Shown: one piece after another, positions 55,931 to 64,000 of the stretch
Position numbering within the stretch: position 1 is the stretch's first letter
Layout of the letters: each line of letters starts with the position of its first letter
From: Mesostigma viride
Taxonomy: Eukaryota; Streptophyta; Mesostigmatophyceae; Mesostigmatales; Mesostigmataceae
Length of the DNA stretch: 64,000 nt
Direction: 5' to 3'
Assembly: GCA_009746045.1 (NCBI GenBank)
Contig: RPFO01000670.1
Location: 337,042 to 401,041, forward strand
The notes under the pieces: generated by a model
The model's input: only the letters and a program-made list of their open reading frames with translations
Database searches by the model: none
What the model was told of the DNA's origin: nothing
Made by a program: the position numbers and the translations under genes

Positions 55931-57595
55931 GCGCGCGTGCCCCTTAGTCATGTGGTGCCGCCCCAGGGAATTTTTCAGCTTCAGCCGCTCGGCCCTCCCA
56001 CAGTCTTCTCAGAATTCGTCAACCAGGCGGGTACGGATGCGGCAGAACCGGCTGCGGACGCGTTCACAGTCACGTCGGACTTGGAGATGCTGATCAGCCG
56101 TTTCACAATCACGGAGGAAGCAGCACTTGAAGCCATCCGGGCACATCCCCAGCAGATGGGGGCCTATCCTTGCAAGTTCCAGGAGGGGAAACTGTTCGTG
56201 AGTCCCCAGCCGGAGGAATGGCGGCTGTATGTTCCTGAGCTCTGTAGGGCTGCCTTGCTTCACGAGCTCCATGATTCTCTTCTGGGCGGACATCAGGGAA
56301 GTCACCGTCTCCTTCCCCGGGCACGTAAGCACTTCTACTGGCCAGGGATGAAGGAGTATATCGAGACGTATGTGCGCCAGTGCCCCTCGTGTCAGATCAT
56401 GAAGTCCAGGAACACGGGCTCTCAGGCCGTCCCTAAGACGCTGCCGGATCCTATGGGTCCTTGGGATTCTATCATGATGGACTTCATCGGCCCGTTCAAG
56501 AAGACGAAGAACGGCAACAGCATGGTCTTGGTGTTTGTGGACCGCCTGACGCGCATGTGTCACCTGGCCCCGTGTCCGGTCGACCTCACAGCGGAGGAGT
56601 GCGCCAAGATATACCTGACGCACGTGTTTCGGTTTCACGGGCTCAGCCGGCAGTTCATCTCTGACCGCGACAAGCTCTTCACGGCCAAATTCTGGCAGGA
56701 GTTCTTCGAGCAACTGGGCACCAAGGTGTCGCTGGGCACGGCCTATCACAGCTCGTCGTCGCACCTGGTGGAGCGGTTGAACCGCACGGTGCAAGAGACC
56801 ATGCGACACTACACCGACACGGTGGGCAGCAATTGGGAAGAACTTCTGGGCTTGGTGGAGTTTTCCCTGAACAATGCCCCCCAGGCCGCCCATGGGTTCA
56901 CCCCCTTTTTCCTCAACTCCGGCCGACACCCTCTCACACCGCTCGACTTGCTTGGGAGCCACGAACTGGGAGAGGATCAGGTCAAGCTGGATACCCTGCA
57001 AGGGGTCGAGCGGTTGCTGCAGCGGATGCACCAAGCGCATAACAGCGCGGTTCAGGGCTATCGCGCAGCGGCAGCGCGGTATCTGGAGAGGACAGCCGGC
57101 AAGCGGGATCACAGGGCGCCGTCCATCGAGGTGGGCGATTGGGTCCTGGTTGAGGGCCCGCAGATCGGGCGATTTTCGCACAAGGTGGAGAAGGAGCTGA
57201 AGACTAAGCTCCGACCCATGTTCCTGGGACCCTACAAGGTCCTCACCAAGTTCGATGACGTCATGTTCCAGGTGGACATTCCAGTGTCATGGAACCTCAC
57301 GTCCAACCGTTTCCACCGTGACCAGCTCAAGTTGTATCACCAGAACACCATTCAGGGTAGGGTCAATCCCCCAGCCCCACTGGAGTTCAATCCGGATACG
57401 GGGGAACAGGAGGACGAGGTGGCCGCAATCGTGGGTCACCGGGATGTCAAACGGGGACGAGGGGTCCAGCGACAATATCGGGTGCGATGGCGATTCGCAC
57501 AACACGAGTCTGAGGACTCCTGGCGCACCGCTACCGAGTTAGCGGGGTGCGCCCGCTTACTAGAAGCATACAAGAAGACGCACCAGTTGCGTTAG
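55931..57595 (+). pseudogene. pol: Gypsy pol, integrase with chromodomain
   Basis: The frame covers the H2C2 zinc domain (LLGGHQGSHR ... HFYWPGM ... CPSCQIMKS), the integrase core with D (MMDFIGPF), D (FISDRDKLF) and E (SSHLVERLNRTVQE), a GPY-like region (LGPYKVLTKFDDVMFQVDIP) and a C-terminal chromodomain (VAAIVGHRDVKRG ... QYRVRWRFAQHESEDSWR). The presence of a chromodomain places the element in the chromovirus branch of Ty3/Gypsy. This segment is itself uninterrupted. Confidence 0.93.
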
Positions 57596-57798
57596 CAGAC
57601 CACAGCCGGTAGGGTGTAGGGTGAGGGTGGTGCGTGAGCCAGGTATTTGGTACGCGTCGACTAACGCCCTGACATCTTGTGTGTGGGCTGTACAGGGGGA
57701 CGCCGCGGAGGCGCTTCCCAGAGACCAGACTCCGTCGGCGCCGTGGAGGCTGCTGACGCAGGATTCCGGGTGCAGATGGGGAGTCCAGTGAGGGGGAT
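57596..57798 (+). other. Gypsy spacer between pol and 3' ORF
   Basis: Non-coding spacer of about 200 bp with no polypurine tract, consistent with a further ORF and the 3' LTR lying downstream. Confidence 0.4.
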
Positions 57799-58810
57799 TT
57801 GGTCGACATGGATATACCCGACGATCCGGAGGTCCCAGAACCGGAAGCGGGGGTAAGGACGCAGATAGCTCGTGGAGAGCCTGCGGTCCGAAGGGATGCA
57901 CCAGGGGCCGGGGGCTCGAGAGATGGTGGCGGACAGACGGGGCCCTCCTCTAGTCGCGAGCGCCGGCAAGAAACCTCGTCAAGGCCTGGAGCACCGGACG
58001 CGCGTACGTTGGAGCTGGTAAAGGAGCTGCACGAGGAGACGTTCAATCCCCGGGTGTTCTTGCGTGACTACGGTCGAGAGGGGGAAGCCCTGGTGGAACG
58101 ACGACGGCGTCGTCGTAATCAAATGCCGTCGCACCTCCGCGCTGATTCTATCATGGCGCGAGTCGGCCCTGTGCAGATGGAGACTTTTCGAGGGTTCGTG
58201 CGGCGCAACGTGAGATTCCGGATCGAGACCCGCACGGCTGCGCGCAACGGTGTGGTGGTTGGGACCGACTGGGAAACACATGAGCGGGAATGTGCCTGTC
58301 ACGGGTGCATGAACACGCTGGAAGCGGGCCTGGCATTCCCACGGCTCCTTCTCCTCTTACTTCCACCCCAGTGCGGAAGCTGCTGGAATACCACTTCCCC
58401 CGGTATCTTCCGCCAGAGGGGCGCTACGGGGTGAAAAATGCCTGCGAGAAGGGCAGTATTCGTTGCGGCAGGCTCTGGATCGCATCGTGGCGATGGATGA
58501 TGAGGACCAGGATGATGGGAGTGAGGGGTATGACTCCGGTTCCGACGACGACCATCCTCCACACCCTCCCTCTCGTTCCCCTCCGCGGGATCCGCCTTCT
58601 CGGGGTTCCCAGGGGAGCGGCGGAAGAAGCCGTCCTGTGCCTCGTTATGCGGCGCCACCGCCGGCGACGGGCTGGGGGCGACCTTCATGGCGCGAGACGC
58701 GGAGTCTTCCGAGGGCTACCGGGTGGGGTGGGGGCAGCCAAGCCGCTCCTCGACGTGTTCCGGAGGGGCCGGCACGTCGTCGCTCGCCATCCCCGCCCTC
58801 ACAACGGTAT
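57799..58810 (+). pseudogene. Unknown Gypsy 3' ORF, part 1
   Basis: The frame starts MVDMDIPDDPEVPEPEAGVR, then LELVKELHEETFNPRVFLRDYGREGEALVERRRRRRNQMP and a CACHGC motif. After shifts around 58330 and 58450 come LLEYHFPRYLPPEGRYG, LRQALDRIVAMDDEDQDD and a Pro/Arg/Ser-rich stretch. I recognise no family. Its place after integrase is where some plant Gypsy elements carry an additional or env-like ORF, but no signal peptide or membrane segment is seen. Interrupted at 58811. Confidence 0.5.
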
Positions 58811-59104
58811 GAAAGTGCCAAAAAATGCCCTTATAAGCCCTACAAGGAGCAAATTGAGTCCAAACATGCTAGATATTGGTAGGCAGCATGTCCATGACAC
58901 CAGTAAAAGGAATTTGACTTTCCAGAATTTTCCGACATCGGTTGGTCTATTTTTGGCATGTCTATTTTTAGCAACTTTCCAGATTTTAATACAAACAAAT
59001 ACCATTTGATATGCAAATAAAGAGCTCCTGACCTGGCTGTTTGCATGTAGGCTTATGCTCATGTCTACCAACTGTGCACCATGTCCCATGGTCATCTGAC
59101 CTCA

Positions 59105-59620
59105 TTTGGTGACAAACTGCCACCAAATGCTAGCAAAAACGCACCGTTTCACCACATCTCATAGCAGTTTCCATGGAAGATGTGTTCAGTCGAGGCTGGA
59201 AATTTGCAATCACGTTACACATCATAAATGTAGACATGGCACAAAAAATCAGGTCCATCGTACTGTATTTGGTAACAAAATGCCACCAAATGCTAGCAAA
59301 AATGCGCGTTTTTCGCGTTTTTTTAACACATTTCATGACAGTTTTCATACAAGATGTGCTCAGTTGGGGCTGGAAACTTGCAAGCATATTAAATATCATC
59401 ATTGTAGACATTGCACAAAAATCCAGGTCTGTTGTACTTCATTCATTGACAGCTCGCTAGCAAATGTGAGCAAAAATGTGCCTTTTTTGCATTTCCGCCA
59501 CATTTCTTGCAGTTTCCCATGCAAGATGTGCTCAGGTGAGGCTGAAAACAAGCGCCCATGTTAATCATCATGTCATTTCAGACATTGCACAAAACTTCAG
59601 GTCCATCAAGTGTCATTGGG
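59105..59620. repeat. Three imperfect tandem copies of about 165 bp
   Basis: Each copy has GCTAGCAAAAA(C/T)G, a T-rich stretch, CAGTTT(C/T)CAT, AAGATGTG(C/T)TCAG, GGCTG(G/A)AAA and GACAT(G/T)GCACAAAA at matching offsets (starts near 59120, 59283, 59455). Divergence is about a quarter of positions by eye. Confidence 0.8.
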
Positions 59621-61319
59621 TTCACTGGTCCATGCAACACCTGCCAGTTTCCAGCTAATCACTCAACCTTGGATGCCAAGTTCTTTAGTAACGGTATGGC
59701 CAACTCCCACCAACTGTGTTGCTAACTGTTCAGACCTTGCACAGATAATATAACACAACTTTTGTGACACATAGACAAAGATATATGAACATGAACAGTG
59801 GCTAGACATGGTTGTATATATGTGCATACGGCCATGCTAAGGCAATTTTCAAGTAGGGGCTTGTTAGACATAAGAACTGCCAACTGTCACGTTGGCTAGC
59901 ATGGGATCAGTTCAAACCCACAGCACGCACGGTAGCCGCAAACTCAGCTTGGCAATGTAATAATCTAATCATGCCAGGCATCTCGGCCGTCGGCATGGTT
60001 GCGATGTGTTTTGTGCGCCTTGATTTGGTAGCAGCACATCCCTTGGCAACCGGCCCGCCTGACCAAGGTTGCCACACATGGTCCTCTGCATCACCATGGA
60101 TGCCCCCATGTCCCTGTCTCTGTTATAGGGGCCCCTGTTGCTGGCAACGCAGCTTCCAAGTTGGACTAGATCTCCTCAGCCAGCGCTGTGGTGCATAGCC
60201 AGACAGCTCATACACTGCTCAGTTGCTACCTCGTTGCCGGCTTGAAATGTGCCACCAAAGGACTGCACTTGGCCGCCATCATACCTAGCATGAAGAAGCC
60301 ACTGCACATCCCCGGTGAGCCGCTTGGCCACCATACCGCAGTTGTCTTCAACAGATAGTGCAAGCCCAATGCCCTCTACATAGGCACATGCATCGTGCTC
60401 ATGCTCTTGCTCTGGCCCTTGTCAACATGAGATGCATGCCCATGTATGCTTCACCATGTTTCTCCAAGCCATCCGTGACTACTGGCTTCAGATATGTCAT
60501 TCAACTCCTGCACGTCCTCAGCCAGACTGTCAAACTAGCTGGTGCCCCATCCCTCACTTTGGTGAGGACTGCGATTCTGGCTAGCAGCTTAGCGATCGTG
60601 CGTGGTTGTGCCTGAGTTTCTGGGTGAGTGGCAGTGGCATTGGAGCAAGAGGTGTTGAGCATGTGCGTGTGTCTATCCACTTGACAAACAACCCCTCCCA
60701 CCCCTGACATTGAGGAGTTTGGCCATGTGCCAGGTTGCCAGAATTCCGCAAACATGCATCATAGGGAAATAAAGGATTGCTGGTTGTGCACACGACATGA
60801 GAAAACAAAACACACATACCTGTCAGGAGGGCAGGCTTGGGTTGCTTCATTGGCGCTGGTTGCAGCGTGCGTAATAATAGCCCGCCATTGGCTCATTTAC
60901 CCGTGCCCTTGGCCAGCACGCACAGCCTGAACTGCATGAACTGCATGGATGCGGCCGTCCAGGATGCCCTCTGCTCATCATTCAGGGGATCATTCTGTGA
61001 AGGCAGCTTGGGTGCTGGCGTGTAAGGCAGCTTGTGCATCAGTGTTTGCCGCCCGGCCGTGTGGCAGCACAGGTAGCTGGCCTAGCCCGGCCACTGTCCT
61101 CTCTCCACTCTCACGCAATATGCCACCCTCTCCACAAACCATGACAGTTCTCATGTGCATGCATGTCTTAAGATGCTTGTTGAAGGCAGATGCTTTCAGC
61201 TTAGAGATGGTGGGCACGTATACAGTGGGTTTTATGGACTCACAAGCATGTGAAGCCATCGAGCATCCAAGAAAGCCACCAATTGCTTCTAGGTTTTCCA
61301 TCAATCTTCGTGGTCAACC

Positions 61320-62220
61320 ATGTCATGCAACATTACTTGCCGTGAGCACAATGCCAATAAATTGCAGCATGTACAACTAGAGCAAAGCAACAGCTTTGTG
61401 ATCCATAGCCCTGCCTGCAAATCATTGCCATCGGCGGCAATAGCGCTGCAAGGCTGCCAGCCAGCCCGTGATATCTTGCCCGCAATCCGTCATGCACCCT
61501 CCCTAATATCCGTGTGAAGAATTCCTTGACATCCCTAGCCTCTAAGGTAACCTGTACGTCGCTGATGTGAAGAAAAGGCTCGCCATGAAACCGTAGCTCG
61601 CTATACGATTCATGACGCACCTCCCGTAAGATAAGAAGATGACCAAAAGAGAAACTCCGGAGATGGGGAACTGGTAACATATTCATCCGTGACAAGGTCA
61701 GGGATTCAACAAGGAGTGAATTGGCCCGTAGATTTGAATAAGGGAACATACCGCTCGGAGGTATCCATGTCTGCGGTGCGCTTGATGTCTATTTCGCACA
61801 CCCCGCCGCAGAACTCGTTCCGGCATTCACCTGCTGACCGCAGTTTGTACATGTCCAGAGGCTGATAAAAGCCCCAACATCGTGGGCGTCTTTAGAGTCC
61901 ACAAAGCCTGCATTAAACATGACGTTCGGGGCAAACGCATATATATACGAAGTATGGGTCTGCCAAGCCTGACGCAGCTTTGAAATTGGTCGGAAATATG
62001 CGGTAGCTCAGGAAAAAAAAGTTGCAGCGGTAATGAAGAAAGTCGTTCGGTCAAAGTCTTTAGAATTAAAAAATGCATCGTTTATGATGGAAACCCCGAT
62101 CTTAGGGCGCACTTCATCGGGAAAATTTTTTGCTGCGGTCAGGTGGGGTCGAGAGAAAATCTGCGACCATTCAGGCACCCACTTATGAATGACGCAACAT
62201 GCTGTTCGATTCCGCAAATT
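61320..62220 (-). pseudogene. Unidentified exon-like frames
   Basis: Minus-strand frames read LRSFSFGHLLILREVRHESYSELRFHGEPFLHISDVQVTLEARDV (61749-61333) and WSQIFSRPHLTAAKNFPDEV...GVSIINDAFFNSKDF (62217-62008). Composition is protein-like, but I recognise no family. They may be fragments of a host gene captured by the transposon. Confidence 0.3.
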
Positions 62221-62403
62221 TTATGGCGAAAAAAAAACAGTGGTGGATCTAATAACACCTTAGGAGGATAATCGTAAAATTTCAGCCTTGATAGTGCCTT
62301 TATACACGCTCAGCATCGCCTGCCAGACCGCCATGCCTGTCGCCCGGAATTCGGTCACTTTCGTGCACGCGCACACCAAAAATCGCATTTGGCGCCACTT
62401 TTC

Positions 62404-63906
62404 GGGTACCGCTTACGAGGGCAGATTTTGGCGCGGCTCGTACCGTTGTGCTCCCGTTCGCGTTCCCACTCGGACTCCGGGACTGATGTACGCCCCGCTC
62501 GCCAAGCGTCACCACCACCTCGCCGACCAGAGGATCGGCAATGGGAGCGCACGTGGGGGTCGGCGGTGGAGTTGGAGCAAGAGCGAGAGAATCGGCGACG
62601 GCGAACGGATCCGACAGAGACCGCGGTGGCCAGGGCCGAACGGCCGGCTAGAGAGGAGCCGATTGATGAGGTTCCCGCTGGCACCCCGCCCGATGCGGGC
62701 CAAGAAGAGACTACCTTCCATGTCTCCCTGGAGCCTCGCTCCCGAGTGGAAGAGGTCCCACCGGAGCCCAACTTCTTGGTCTCCTTGGAGCCTCGTCACC
62801 GGCCTGCCCATGCAGGCCGGATCGTCGATGTCACGTCCTGCGGAGGGACCCAGCAGACCCACCGCTACCTCGGATCGACACTCGCACCTTCCCGTGGAGG
62901 GGCCGTGCTTACATACCGTCCGGGATGCCGCGGAAGGTCCCAGCGTGGCGGGTGTCATGGTGCCGGCGGAGCCCGTGGTTACCCTTGAGACGCTCGTGGC
63001 GGCGGTGCAATCAGGGCAGGGCCTCATACAGCGGATGTTGGACCAGCTCGGGCGCCAGGGCGATCATTCAGTTGCCACCTCAGTAGGCTACGAGGCCGCT
63101 TCCCGGGCAGCCTCACATGAGGAGTGGTCGTTGGGGGACTTCATACGAACCATTCCGGGGAGGACCGTAAGACACGGTGGGCCGGGGCCTCGAACGGAGA
63201 AGTTGTGTGTGGTGTTCGAGGGACCCTTGTTCCCGGTCCCTCCTGGTATGCACCTAGGTGCATACCAGGAGCCCGCCCGCCCCTTTGGTTTTTCAAGCGG
63301 GCCCTTGGTGCGCGGTTGACCGTGGTGCTTACTGGGAACAACTCGAGATCACCTTTTTCCCACAGGCGCCGCTGCCCTTGCCGCAACGTGACGACCTTCG
63401 TTTTCCCCGGACGGTGGGCCACACGGTGCGGTTCGGTACCGAGGATTGGTGCATGGGATTGGAGGTATCAGGTGGATGGGGTGGGGCACGTGGTTACGCC
63501 GCCCAAGGTGGCCCCGGCGGAAGGGCGTGCCTTCCTGGAACGGGTGGTGCCGGACATTGTAGGGGCCCCTAGGGCGACCATCCTTGAGGATCACGTGCGC
63601 ACCGAGGTATTTATGATGGGGGTGAAGTTTGTTCGTGATCACCGCTGTGGGGTGGCGGATTGGTCGGCGCTGACCCTTCTCTTTACCCACCCCCAGTATC
63701 TCGCTGGGTTCCTGGCCATGTGGCCCCAGGGCACGTGGGTGCCGCTGTCCCGGTTGGGTCGGCAGAAGACGTCCCCATATCAGATCGCCTTCGAGGTGGA
63801 CCTATGTGCGCATCCAGGGGTGATGACTCATATCATGACCCCCGCGGGGCGACGGGCTCTCCTTGAGGCCCAGCAGCAGCGGCGGACTACTAGCGGCGGA
63901 CGCTAG
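62404..63906 (+). pseudogene. Unknown Gypsy 3' ORF, part 2
   Basis: Frame pieces across shifts: REEPIDEVPAGTPPDAGQEE; AVQSGQGLIQRMLDQLGRQGD and EEWSLGDFIRTIPGR; WEQLEITFFPQAPLPLPQRDD; then the final frame with EGRAFLERVVPDIVGAPRAT, DWSALTLLFTHPQYLAGFLAMWPQGTWVPL and a stop at 63906. It continues the reading direction of 57799-58810. Product unknown; at least three frameshifts. Confidence 0.45.
63241..63270. repeat. 30-bp perfect palindrome
   Basis: The half-site TCCTGGTATGCACCT is followed at once by its exact complement, in the 3' ORF and next to a frameshift. The segment 63907-64000 after the ORF stop shows no LTR end. Confidence 0.9.
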
Positions 63907-64000
63907 AGTAAATAGTTCAGTTTCGGGATGGATAGCGGAGTCCAATCCCCAAAGTTTTGGCTACTACGTCAGGGTTGGGCATGTGAATCGACCTCTAGAG

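Larger units (their letters stand above)
58811..62403. mobile_element. 3.6-kb insertion of unclear class
   Basis: Splits the 3' ORF. Ends are imperfect inverted repeats (GAAAGTGCCAAAAAATGC and, on the other strand at the right end, GAAAAGTGGCGCCAAATGC). I could not find a convincing target duplication. The interior has a 165-bp triple repeat (59105-59620), then 59620-61500 without coding signal, then minus-strand frames at 61300-62220 that look exon-like but unidentified. Confidence 0.5.

Noticed and set aside
56009..57181. 390-aa minus-strand ORF across integrase
   Set aside because: Antisense shadow of the integrase frame, which carries all conserved motifs on the plus strand.
58811..62403. 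Assignment of the 3.6-kb insertion to the Mutator group
   Set aside because: The ends are only loosely inverted and I found no 8-10-bp direct repeat, so the class is left open.

Overview
The window is eukaryotic nuclear DNA, most likely from a green alga (Viridiplantae). The evidence is one plant-type dynamin gene with 21 exons, one ribosome-biogenesis gene, chromodomain Gypsy, LINE, piggyBac-like and Mutator-like transposons, and no bacterial operon structure. The species cannot be fixed from the sequence; motifs of the TTTTAGGG telomere type near 1.2 kb and the dynamin family both fit the green lineage.

Layout: 1-3.5 kb is transposon debris. 3508-25331 (minus strand) is a complete dynamin-related protein gene of the DRP2 class, with the order GTPase, middle, PH, GED, Pro-rich tail. 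I rebuilt it exon by exon; all 21 exons join in phase to a 1067-residue protein. About 18.6 kb of its 21.8 kb is intron, and most long introns carry a different tandem repeat, including about 1 kb of ACTC, 200 bp of CCCA, and a 39-bp array resembling a splice donor. Intron 12 also holds an inverted duplication of a Pif1/Helitron-like helicase end. A 914-bp divergent promoter region separates it from a single-exon RRP1/Nop52 gene (26246-28294, plus strand).

From 28.3 kb to the right edge everything recognisable is mobile DNA. 28.7-45.3 kb is a graveyard of 5'-truncated LINE copies on both strands. These are interrupted by a three-palindrome foldback array (34.8-35.9 kb), a piggyBac-like element with 490-bp inverted repeats and a gutted transposase (38.3-41.8 kb), and a Mutator-like element with an 8-bp target duplication (42.0-43.3 kb).

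From 45887 to beyond the right edge lies one very large Gypsy-type LTR retrotransposon: 5' LTR, a viroplasmin/RNase H1 N-domain ORF, gag with polyQ and a zinc knuckle, protease, RT, RNase H, integrase, chromodomain, then an extra unknown 3' ORF. Three other elements have landed in it: a TTAA-flanked piggyBac-like element, a Mutator-like element inside pol, and a 3.6-kb element of unclear type inside the 3' ORF. No 3' LTR is present before the window ends.

The two host genes are not obviously linked in function: membrane scission versus 60S ribosome assembly. What they share is a head-to-head promoter region.
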